Positions 57,820 to 64,000 of a stretch of DNA of 64,000 bases are shown here, piece after piece. The stretch lies in NCBI GenBank assembly GCA_963772315.1, contig CAVYWJ010000004.1:4526001-4590000 (forward strand). The letters run 5' to 3'. A model generated the notes under the pieces. It did no database searches and was not told the origin of the DNA. It saw only the letters and a list, made by a program, of their open reading frames with translations. Made by a program: the position numbers and the translations under genes. How positions within the stretch are numbered: position 1 is the stretch's first letter; each line of letters begins with the position of its first letter. The DNA is from Haliangium sp963772315 (lineage in GTDB: Bacteria; Myxococcota_A; Polyangia; Haliangiales; Haliangiaceae).

Positions 57820-58235
57820 GAGTTCCTCCGGTCCTCGCAGCTCTGACACAGCCATCGCTGCGCCGAGGTCATCCGCGTCCCGCACTTCGGGCAGTGTCCC
57901 AGGGACCGCGCGTGCGCGGAGCCCGGGATCGTGGCCAGCCATGCGAGCTCGGTGCGGGTTGGGCCGAAGTCGGGGCGCTCGTGGTGCGCCTCCTGGCTCC
58001 TGCGCTCGATGCTGCGCTCGATGTCCGCGACCGCATGCGACACCCACGAGAGCAGCCTCTCCGAGCCGCCGAAGTAGTGCCCGCCTGTGGCCCTCACGTG
58101 GACGATCTGGTCGCGGAGGCACGACTCCAGCCAGCGCAGGAACGCCAGGCCCCGGGCGTCCGAGATGACGGTGGCATGTGACTTGATCATCTCTTCTCCG
58201 TCACGTACCGCTCGAAGCGGGGGGTCGATCTTCAC
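57816..58235 (-). CDS. Small zinc-ribbon protein
   Basis: The 139-residue product ends with CPKCGTRMTSAQRWLCQSC, a four-cysteine zinc ribbon. The N-terminal part is helical (LRWLESCLRDQIVHVRATGG). A GTG at 58235 overlaps the preceding stop (GTGA); an ATG at 58190 with GGAGA upstream is an alternative. Such proteins bind nucleic acid or other proteins. No function is known. Confidence 0.62.
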   Translation of the reverse strand: MKIDPPLRAVRDGEEMIKSHATVISDARGLAFLRWLESCLRDQIVHVRATGGHYFGGSERLLSWVSHAVADIERSIERRSQEAHHERPDFGPTRTELAWLATIPGSAHARSLGHCPKCGTRMTSAQRWLCQSCEDRRNS

Positions 58236-58576
58236 GCGGCCTCCGTGATGCGAGCATGCAGGGCGTGCGCGACGAGCCCGAGCAGGCGCGGGAAGACCAT
58301 GACCGACCGCCACGCGGCCCAGGCGACGCGCGCGACGAAGTAGCCGACCGCCATGACGGGCGCGATCGTGACGGCGCCCGCGGCCAGCACGAGCGAGACC
58401 CCGATGAGGTGCAGCCATCCCATGGAGCCCCACGCGCGGGCCTCCGCGACGACTTCGGCGAGGTGCTCTTGCCGGAGGCGCTTGCCCTCGGCCTTGTGCT
58501 GGCGCCAGCGTTCGCGCCACTGCCCGCTGCGCGCGTTGAAGTTCTGGGTGAGCTGTGCTTCTTGTGACTGGATCAT
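58232..58576 (-). CDS. Membrane protein of small-gene cluster
   Basis: The 114-residue product has a charged helical N terminus (RSGQWRERWRQHKAEGKRLR) and one or two membrane segments (WLHLIGVSLVLAAGAVTIAP and VMAVGYFVARVAWAAW). Phage membrane proteins of this size include holins and spanins, but no lysin is nearby to support a lysis cassette. It is translationally coupled to both neighbours. Confidence 0.6.
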   Translation of the reverse strand: MIQSQEAQLTQNFNARSGQWRERWRQHKAEGKRLRQEHLAEVVAEARAWGSMGWLHLIGVSLVLAAGAVTIAPVMAVGYFVARVAWAAWRSVMVFPRLLGLVAHALHARITEAA

Positions 58577-59004
58577 CTCTTCTCCGTGCTGGTCAGCGCC
58601 AGCGTGTACATGTCGCCGTCCGCGGGGAGCGCGTCGAGCATCGCGGCGAACTCGCGCGTGGCGACGTCATCGGGGCCGTAGGCATCGAGGCAGCGCCGGT
58701 GTGCAGCCGCGAGCGATGTCCGGGAGACGTGTACCGCCGGTGGGACACGAGGTCGGACCTTGAGCTTGCGGCCGTGCGCCGTCATGTCGAGGTCGCGGGG
58801 CCCGAGACGAAGTCGCGGACCCGCGGGGGCCTCGGCGTCGGCCCACTCGCGGCATGCGTCCGCGAAGGCTCTTGGATACAGGTCTGCCTTGCGCACCAAC
58901 GCGCGGACGATGTCCGCGGCCTCATCGGCGAGCACAACGGGTGTGCCTTCGCGCTGGTCTCGCTCGACCTCGACCGCGCCGTCCGGGTGGATCGTGAGCC
59001 GCAT
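58573..59004 (-). CDS. Unknown phage protein
   Basis: The 143-residue soluble product starts MRLTIHPDGAVEVERDQREG. A helical middle (ADIVRALVRKADLYPRAFAD) is followed by a basic segment and a C-terminal helix. No family is recognised. Its start touches the stop of the upstream gene. Confidence 0.58.
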   Translation of the reverse strand: MRLTIHPDGAVEVERDQREGTPVVLADEAADIVRALVRKADLYPRAFADACREWADAEAPAGPRLRLGPRDLDMTAHGRKLKVRPRVPPAVHVSRTSLAAAHRRCLDAYGPDDVATREFAAMLDALPADGDMYTLALTSTEKR

Positions 59005-59312
59005 CAGTGCGCCCTCACCACGGCCCCCGCGGGCACTCGCTGTGACACCGCGTGGTCATCGTGGAGCACGCGGGTGATCGTGACCTCCCCGGTGTCCGGG
59101 TGGAGCGCGGAGACCGTCCAGGTGATGCGCGGGTTGGCCCGCAGGAGGACGGCCTGTCCGACTCGGACGGGGCGCGCGAGGCGCAAGCGCCAGGTGTTCA
59201 GCTTGAAGCGGTCGACCCCCTCGGGCAGGATGCGCGCCTTGGTGCCGTGGGGCGCGCTGTCGTAGCGCTCGATCAGCTCGATGAGCTGGGGGACTGTATA
59301 TCTGATTTGCAT
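59004..59312 (-). CDS. Unknown small beta-rich phage protein
   Basis: The 102-residue product (MQIRYTVPQLIELIERYDSA) has a helical start and a strand-rich end (RITWTVSALHPDTGEVTITR). It is read just after the tRNA gene on the same strand, so the tRNA may be cut from the same transcript. No function is recognised. Confidence 0.6.
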   Translation of the reverse strand: MQIRYTVPQLIELIERYDSAPHGTKARILPEGVDRFKLNTWRLRLARPVRVGQAVLLRANPRITWTVSALHPDTGEVTITRVLHDDHAVSQRVPAGAVVRAH

Positions 59313-59344
59313 CGTGGCCTCGGTGATCACATGATGTCGATTTG

Positions 59345-59418
59345 TGAGCCCGGGAGGATTCGAACCTCCGACCCTGTGCTTAAAAGGCACGTGCTCTGCC
59401 GGACTGAGCTACAGGCCC
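59345..59418 (-). tRNA. tRNA-Lys (anticodon TTT)
   Basis: The minus strand folds as a cloverleaf of 74 bases. The acceptor stem pairs GGGCCTG with CGGGCTC (two wobbles), the D arm is GCTC/GAGC, the anticodon loop CTTTTAA gives TTT, and the T arm is GGAGG TTCGAAT CCTCC. No CCA is encoded. One mismatch closes the anticodon stem. It sits 6 bp after the HNH-like gene stop and 32 bp before the next gene. Tight placement in a phage operon indicates a phage-carried tRNA. Confidence 0.93.
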
Positions 59419-59424
59419 GAGACG

Positions 59425-60024
59425 TCACTGGAGCGCGACACCCGCGTCGCCACCACGCTCCAGGGCGCGGCGCTCGACGTCGGCGTCATGGTGGCACGAG
59501 TCGCAGAGCCAAACGACGTCCAGCTCGTGGCCCGGCTCGTAGCTCCAGTGGTGTGCCTGGGTCTCCTCGTCATCCCGGCCGCACGCCTCGCACGCATCGG
59601 CGCGGTGCAGATCGCCAGCGAGGATCGCCGCGTGGACGAGCTTCCACGCCTTGATCTTCTCCGGGTTCCTCCGCGCCCATCTCGTCTGGGCCGTCACCTT
59701 GCGCCCGCTGGCCTCGGGCCCGTGGCGCAGCGTCCAGATCTTCCCCTGGCCGAGGTAGGTGCACTCGCGGCTGCAGTACTTCCGGTTCCTCGTGACCTTC
59801 GAGGGCGACCCCTCGATGACGTCCCCGCAGGTCAGGCAGTGGGTGCGGACAAGCACCTTGCTCCCACTCTTGTCAAGGGCTCGGCGAGGCAGGCGGGATC
59901 GGCACTCGGCGGAGCATGCTCGGCTGGGGTAGCGGGGATCGACCCGGGTCGGGGTATAGCGCTCCCGCAGACGTGGCAGACGTGGGTGTGACGGGCGTTC
60001 TTTGTGTGCGACATGCACGTACAT
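59425..60024 (-). CDS. HNH-like nuclease or zinc-finger protein
   Basis: The 199-residue product contains several Cys pairs (ACSAEC, HCLTCGD, YCSRECTYLG, then CEACGRDDEETQAHHWSY and WLCDSCHHDAD). The last block matches the metal-binding HNH layout with His-His and Cys-x-x-Cys. HNH endonucleases occur near phage terminases and help packaging. The ATG at 60024 is used; a TTG at 60060 is possible, but its bases also form a consensus TTGACA, a candidate -35 element. The gene heads the leftward operon. Confidence 0.72.
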   Translation of the reverse strand: MYVHVAHKERPSHPRLPRLRERYTPTRVDPRYPSRACSAECRSRLPRRALDKSGSKVLVRTHCLTCGDVIEGSPSKVTRNRKYCSRECTYLGQGKIWTLRHGPEASGRKVTAQTRWARRNPEKIKAWKLVHAAILAGDLHRADACEACGRDDEETQAHHWSYEPGHELDVVWLCDSCHHDADVERRALERGGDAGVALQ

Positions 60025-60147
60025 TGTCCCACTACGTGCACGGATCCCGATCGGTGTCAAGGTCTCCTTGGTGTGGATCGGGTTGACGGTGTCGGTGGCG
60101 TCCTGGTAGGTTCTCCGGGATCGGGGGATGGGCTCTGCGTGCAGATG

Positions 60148-60187
60148 CCCACCACATCCAAGACAGTCTTGGATGTGGTGGGGTTTT
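60148..60187 (+). terminator. Long perfect palindrome followed by TTTT
   Basis: CCCACCACATCCAAGAC (60148-60164) and GTCTTGGATGTGGTGGG (60166-60182) are perfect 17-bp arms around one base. G and TTTT follow on the + strand. It may terminate transcripts entering from the left or be an operator for a symmetric regulator; the long arms exceed most terminators. Confidence 0.6.
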
Positions 60188-60282
60188 CGCGGGGATGGGT
60201 GGCGTGTCTGTCAGCAGCACTACGGTCCGCGGGGAAAATGTGAACGAAGTGATATCATGTCGGGTGAGGCTGCCGAGGTCTC

Positions 60283-60303
60283 CCCGGGGGTAGCTCCCCC
60301 GGG
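60283..60303 (+). promoter_or_regulatory. Leader hairpin before the replication gene
   Basis: CCCGGGGG (60283-60290) and CCCCCGGG (60296-60303) pair around TAGCT. Outer bases CCGAG and CTCGG could extend the stem. The hairpin ends about 30 bases before the AAGGAG ribosome site of the gene at 60343, in a position suitable for attenuation or translational control. Confidence 0.45.
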
Positions 60304-60342
60304 TCTCCTTTCCCTCGGCGACGATGCCTCAAGGAGAACTCG

Positions 60343-62271
60343 GTGAAGCTGGCACAGTACTTGTACGACCTGATCACGGACGGCGCCGTCAACGGCCGTG
60401 TCCAGACCATCCTACAGCGCGGCATGGTGACGGAGCCCGACCTGGAGTGGTGGGAGCCCCGGGGCCGGGGGAAGTGGACGAGCCCGAAGCACGGGGGCCA
60501 GCGCGTGACCCTGGAGCTGGCGCACGTCGAAGCCCATCTCCGCGGCCGGGAGACGTGGGGCTTCGTGCCGGGGGTCGAGTGCATGCTCGGCGTCATCGAC
60601 GTGGACGCGCACGATGAGGGCAGCGCGGAGACCTTCCGCGCCCGCATGCGGGCGCTCATCATCGAGGCCAGCAAGCGGGCGGCCTGGCCCCTGGCGCTCT
60701 CGACCCCTTCCGGGGGCCATCTCTACTTCGTGTCCGGGCGCCCGGCGCCAGTGGCGCGCTGGCATCACACGCTGGCCGACCTCCGGGACGCGGCGCTGGG
60801 GCCGGATGGCGCGCGCACCGTGGAGATCTACCCCAAGGCCCCCGCGTTCACATCGGGGGTCCGGCTGCCGCTCGGCCTCGGCTACCGTGCCGGGGACGGC
60901 TGGGTCCAAGGACGGATTCTCGACCTCGATACACTGGAGCCCCGATACAGTGACCCGGCCGAGGATCTCCGGCATGTGGTCGAGCTGCTCAAGGGGGCGT
61001 CGATCCCGCTGCTCGCCGTCCCGGCACCCGTCATCGCCGCGCCGAAGATGATCAGCTTCCCGCTCGCCCCGTGTCCCACCGGTGGTTCACGCGCGCCGAA
61101 CGAGTGGGCCGAAGTCGATCGCTGGATCGCCAGCGGCGCGCTCGACCCCGCGGCCGGGTCAACGGCCGAGCTCGACACGATCCGGCAGATCGTGGCCAGG
61201 GCCAGCTACCTCGGCGACGATCCCATCGCCACGGTGAACGCGTGGGCCGCGCGTGGCGGGCATGACGTGCGCCGAGCGCGCCGCACAGCCGAGGGCAGCC
61301 TGCGCCGGCTCCAGGGCCGTCAGGGGGCCGGGAAGCGCACCGGGACGCGACCCGGCAAGGACACGATCAAGTCGCTATTCAAGGTCAACGCCATGCCCCG
61401 CGACATCGCAGCGCGCCTCATGGCCGAGCCCGAGGTCCGCGCGCATGTCCTCGGCGCCGTGACCCTGCCGGACGTCCGCCAGGCGCGCACCCAGGCCCGG
61501 CTGATCACCGCGGCCGGGGCGTTGCTCGATCATCTCGCGGCACACGCCACGGCGCGGCAGCACGAGATCGACAAGCTCCCCGAGCTGGCCGGGGAAGTCA
61601 CGATCGGAGGCCAGCGCCGACGTCTCGGGGTCGCGGCCCGCGAGCTGCTCATGTCCACGGGATACGTCAGGCTCGCGCAGGCGCACTTCGGGGGCAGTCA
61701 CAGCGCGCTGTACGGGCTCGACTTCCCGGCGCTGAAGGATCTCCGCATCACGCTCGGCCTGCCCCCGATCACGGTCGAGGTCGACGGCAAGGTGCAGCTC
61801 GTGCCGTGCCCCGGGCTGCCGGAGGTCATCGAGCATCGCTTGACCGGGCAGCCGATGGCCTCGACCATCGCCGCGTACCTGTCCGAGGGCATGGACGAGG
61901 TCATCGCGTCCGACTCCACGGATCCCGAGTTGGCCGCGGAGGCCATCGCGGCCATCCGGGTCGACGCGCTCATCCCCGCGGACCCCGAAATGATCTCTGC
62001 CCTGGGGAGATATGCATATCTCCAGCGTACCCGCGAGGGGATGAAGTTGGGGATCAAGTTCGCGGCCGTCCGCGAGCGCCGCAAGGATCTCGGCCTGCCC
62101 CTGCCGCGCCTCATCGCGCCCGCGAGGTTCGAGTTCGTCGACGCCAGCAGCGACAGCGCCGTCGAGATCGAGGTCGAGGAGATCGATCTCGGCATCGGCC
62201 CCGCGCCGTCCGCGCCGTCGAACGAGAACGTCATCACGACCGGACGTCACGTCCACGCCTCGACTGCATGA
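60343..62271 (+). CDS. Primase-like phage replication protein
   Basis: The 642-residue product has features of the archaeo-eukaryotic primase superfamily. VECMLGVIDVDAHDEG gives the acidic DxD motif near residue 88, STPSGGHLYFVSG the His motif, and TVEIYPKAPAF the third acidic element. The C-terminal 350 residues are helical and unrecognised, with no Walker motif, so a helicase partner is missing or replaced. It starts at a GTG with AAGGAG 7 bases upstream. It likely primes or replicates phage DNA. An overlapping small gene follows. Confidence 0.72.
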   Translation: MKLAQYLYDLITDGAVNGRVQTILQRGMVTEPDLEWWEPRGRGKWTSPKHGGQRVTLELAHVEAHLRGRETWGFVPGVECMLGVIDVDAHDEGSAETFRARMRALIIEASKRAAWPLALSTPSGGHLYFVSGRPAPVARWHHTLADLRDAALGPDGARTVEIYPKAPAFTSGVRLPLGLGYRAGDGWVQGRILDLDTLEPRYSDPAEDLRHVVELLKGASIPLLAVPAPVIAAPKMISFPLAPCPTGGSRAPNEWAEVDRWIASGALDPAAGSTAELDTIRQIVARASYLGDDPIATVNAWAARGGHDVRRARRTAEGSLRRLQGRQGAGKRTGTRPGKDTIKSLFKVNAMPRDIAARLMAEPEVRAHVLGAVTLPDVRQARTQARLITAAGALLDHLAAHATARQHEIDKLPELAGEVTIGGQRRRLGVAARELLMSTGYVRLAQAHFGGSHSALYGLDFPALKDLRITLGLPPITVEVDGKVQLVPCPGLPEVIEHRLTGQPMASTIAAYLSEGMDEVIASDSTDPELAAEAIAAIRVDALIPADPEMISALGRYAYLQRTREGMKLGIKFAAVRERRKDLGLPLPRLIAPARFEFVDASSDSAVEIEVEEIDLGIGPAPSAPSNENVITTGRHVHASTA

Positions 62272-62528
62272 GCAGCAAGAGGATCAAGGGTCATCGCCGC
62301 GCGGCGCGTGCCCACGCACAGAAGCGCCTGAGCGAGCGCCACGGCATCGAGCTGGACATCCAGGGCATCGAGCGGCTCAACGTCGAGCAAGCCCAGCTCG
62401 ACCGCGCCCACACCATATGGCTCCGTGACCTCGAATGGCATCGAGACCTCCGGCTCGTCCGGGTCGGGAACCGCTGGCAGAAAGCGGTCTGGGATCACGT
62501 CCTGGCGTCCCTCGTGACGTTCCTGTGA
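62268..62528 (+). CDS. Small basic phage protein
   Basis: The 86-residue product (MSSKRIKGHRRAARAHAQKR) is strongly basic at its N terminus, then helical. The ATG overlaps the replication gene stop (ATGA), so the two are translationally coupled. A nucleic acid-binding role in replication is plausible. No family is recognised. Confidence 0.62.
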   Translation: MSSKRIKGHRRAARAHAQKRLSERHGIELDIQGIERLNVEQAQLDRAHTIWLRDLEWHRDLRLVRVGNRWQKAVWDHVLASLVTFL

Positions 62529-62944
62529 CTTCCGGCAGAGGGTCAAAAAAAGTGGGCCGGATCGAGGGGGTCGGCTTGACGGCTCCGGAGACCGGCCTGT
62601 ACCCCTTAGAAGGAGCACCTCTACAAATTCATCCGAGGCCGTTTTCGGCACGCTAGAGGCCGTTCTAGTGAAGTTGCGAGTTGCACCGGAGGTCGTCTGG
62701 GTCGGAGCAAGATCGCAGGCGAGGGGTCAAATCGTGCCGAGAACGCTGTTTGGGGGGAGATGGGAGGAGCACGGTCGGGGGTTGGTGCAAAGTTGCCGAC
62801 GGTGAACGGCGATCAAGGGAGCCGGTGGGACCGATGGTCACGCTGGCTGCATTCGCCGCTTTTGAGCGAGTAAAATGAGAAAGAAAATTCATCGACCACC
62901 GTTCAACGAGGTGCACGGGGAATTTGTAGAGGTGCTCTTAGAAC
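62529..62944. other. Non-coding region carrying a MITE-like element
   Basis: The 416 bases have weak open frames on both strands with no protein-like sequence. Inside it lies the element described at 62605-62943. The stretch outside the element contains nothing else recognisable. Confidence 0.6.
62605..62943. mobile_element. MITE-like element with 18-bp terminal inverted repeats
   Basis: GAGCACCTCTACAAATTC (62612-62629) and its exact reverse complement (62920-62937) enclose about 290 non-coding bases. TTAGAA occurs just outside each end (62605-62610 and 62938-62943), fitting a 5-6 bp target duplication; one extra G lies between the left copy and the repeat. Terminal repeats, short length, lack of a gene and flanking duplication are the marks of a miniature inverted-repeat transposable element. 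No transposase with matching ends is in the window. The right repeat also supplies AGAGGTG before the gene at 62945. Confidence 0.72.
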
Positions 62945-63331
62945 ATGTCGAAACAAACCAACACAAAGACCTTCGCTGTCACTCCTGTGGCCCGACTCCT
63001 CCGCGCGCTGCCCACGGCGCCGTTCTCGCGCGGCACGTTCCCCGGGACCCAACCGATCACCCTGTGCGGCGTCGACTGCCTCGTGGTCTTCCTGCCGAAC
63101 ACATCCCGGCTCAACGTGTTCGATCGCTGGCTGCGCGAGCACAACTCCGCCGGTCACTGGGGGAACCGCGTCGGGATCGCGGCGTGGATGAACGGCGCGG
63201 CGCTGCTCGTGCCCGAGGAGCCGCGGTCGCTGCACAAGGATGCGCCCGCGAGCGCCAGCATGGTCGGGCTGGTCGCGGAATGGGTGGCCGGTCACGCGCT
63301 GGCCGGCGCAGTCGGGGAGGCCGCTGCATGA
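62945..63331 (+). CDS. Unknown phage protein
   Basis: The 128-residue product (MSKQTNTKTFAVTPVARLLR) has a likely alpha/beta fold and no membrane helix. Phrases include CGVDCLVVFLPNTSRLNVFD and VGIAAWMNGAALLVPEEP. Its only ribosome-like sequence, AGAGGTG, belongs to the right arm of the MITE-like element, so insertion may have altered its expression. Its stop overlaps the next ATG. No function is recognised. Confidence 0.65.
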   Translation: MSKQTNTKTFAVTPVARLLRALPTAPFSRGTFPGTQPITLCGVDCLVVFLPNTSRLNVFDRWLREHNSAGHWGNRVGIAAWMNGAALLVPEEPRSLHKDAPASASMVGLVAEWVAGHALAGAVGEAAA

Positions 63332-63487
63332 GTACCGCGCTTCATCACGGCATGGACGCGGCGCCGTCCAGGCTCGCCGAGGCAGCCGCAGGATGCCCTC
63401 GCAAGCGCCACGGCGACGTTCGACGCGGCACGCGCGGAGTTCGAGGCCGCGATGGCTGCGGTTGCCCCGGGGGCCGTCGCCGCGTGA
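63328..63487 (+). pseudogene. Small phage gene, probable one-base frameshift
   Basis: The ATG overlaps the preceding stop (ATGA). After about 18 codons the zero frame becomes Arg/Gly/Cys-rich and unlike protein, whereas removal of one G near 63390 gives QDALASATATFDAARAEF and a stop at 63487. The repaired product of about 52 residues is a helical protein. Without repair the frame runs to 63561. The evidence is amino acid composition only. Confidence 0.5.
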
Positions 63488-63557
63488 CGTCGCAGGCCGG
63501 AACGATCCCAGGCAATCGCGCTGCTCGCTCGCGCACGTGGAGTGCGCCAGCATCGCG

Positions 63558-63941
63558 CTAAATCTTATCCTTTTTTTGGTAGGCAATCTCCACCGAGTCT
63601 GCTCCAGCCCGCTTCATGGACAGCCCCGTAAATCTCCAGTATTCCTTCTCTCGCGAGCCTTCGATCTCGATGAAATCCCAGTAGTCATCTCCAGCCGGTA
63701 AGGTGATGTCCTCCTCATCGTCCTCTCTCTTGAAAGCATTCGGGAGCGAGGGCGCCGCCTTCTTGTATAGGTGGCGGCAAAGTGCCTTGAACCAGGCGCG
63801 CGAGTCCGCGTCGGCACTGGCCCAGAAGACTGTGATTGTGGCACCAATGATTACATCTTCAAAGAATGCCCGCTGGATACTATATCTGTCAAAAAATTTA
63901 TAGCCGTCCCTGTCTGTAATATGTGTTGCTTGGAGTGGCAT
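63558..63941 (-). CDS. Unknown AT-richer gene
   Basis: The 127-residue product (MPLQATHITDRDGYKFFDRY) is a soluble, acidic alpha/beta protein with WFKALCRHLYKKAAPSLPN and DDYWDFIEIEGSREKEYWRF. Base composition and codon use are clearly more AT-rich than elsewhere in the window, suggesting recent acquisition. It points against the phage genes and may lie outside the prophage. No family is recognised. The last 59 bases of the window hold nothing that can be supported. Confidence 0.65.
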   Translation of the reverse strand: MPLQATHITDRDGYKFFDRYSIQRAFFEDVIIGATITVFWASADADSRAWFKALCRHLYKKAAPSLPNAFKREDDEEDITLPAGDDYWDFIEIEGSREKEYWRFTGLSMKRAGADSVEIAYQKKDKI

Positions 63942-64000
63942 TTCTGCAAGATTATCTCAAGGGCAAGCGTAGCGCCACACTGGGAACAGGTCACGGACTG

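Larger units (their letters stand above)
60061..60342. other. Divergent control region of the phage
   Basis: These 282 bases lie between the leftward HNH-headed operon and the rightward replication gene. They contain a 35-bp palindrome (60148-60182), a second hairpin (60283-60303) and likely promoters for both directions, but no gene. A consensus TTGACA on the minus strand at 60055-60060 adjoins this region. Confidence 0.6.

Noticed and set aside
59345..59418. tRNA as the attachment site of the prophage
   Set aside because: Phage genes continue on both sides and the integrase lies about 30 kb away; no partial tRNA copy was found near 29 kb.

Overview
The window is GC-rich bacterial chromosome, most likely from a myxobacterium or relative (Myxococcota). 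The evidence is two tandem DUF2330 proteins ending in MYXO-CTERM-like tails, several lipoproteins with Asp/Ala/Pro-rich linkers, a CcmE of the CxxxY type, and the general gene style. No ribosomal RNA is present, so a genus cannot be named.

Layout. 1-793: two minisatellite-like arrays and no convincing gene. 794-5949 (+): tandem DUF2330 paralogues, a lipoprotein and an Rpn/PD-(D/E)XK-family protein. 5963-12931 (-): a cytochrome c maturation cluster read leftwards (ccmE, ccmF fused in frame to ccmH, a CcmI-like gene, a large exported regulatory-fold protein, a ccmA-like ATPase). 13135-17000: moaA, a small unknown gene and an EF-G-like gene broken by many indels. 17210-22761 (+): two envelope proteins, a HEAT-repeat protein, carB and greA; the last two are also interrupted by single-base indels. 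22903-29045: unknown lipoprotein, nucleoside deoxyribosyltransferase-like protein, two unknown proteins flanking a seven-copy 43-bp tandem array, miaE, a PIG-L deacetylase and a frameshifted AAA-type ATPase.

29.1-about 63.5 kb is a prophage. At its left end are a tyrosine integrase and its terminator. Then come cargo genes (a double thrombospondin-type-3 repeat protein, a D12 adenine methylase and an oppositely oriented lipoprotein). A complete Mu-type contractile-tail virion module follows, read right to left: small and large terminase, portal, protease/scaffold, decoration protein, capsid, gp35/gp36/gpG/gp37/gp38-like connector genes, sheath, tube, tail chaperone with a -1 frameshift on an A9 tract, tape measure, gpN, gpP, gp45-gp48 and fibres. 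To the right are a run of small overlapping genes, a tRNA-Lys, an HNH-like protein and, divergently, a primase-type replication gene. Mu's DDE transposase genes are absent; integrase plus primase take the replication and integration roles. A roughly 326-bp MITE-like element with 18-bp terminal inverted repeats and a short flanking duplication sits near the right end. The last 440 bases hold an AT-richer unknown gene. No attachment-site repeat, lysin or repressor could be recognised.

Sequence integrity matters here. Host housekeeping genes (carB, greA, EF-G-like, ccmA-like) carry single-base indels although the protein sequence on either side is intact. Three phage genes (integrase, tail fibre, major capsid) contain one in-frame stop with clear coding sequence on both sides. 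Assembly error, prophage decay and true recoding must be separated before biological meaning is given to these breaks.
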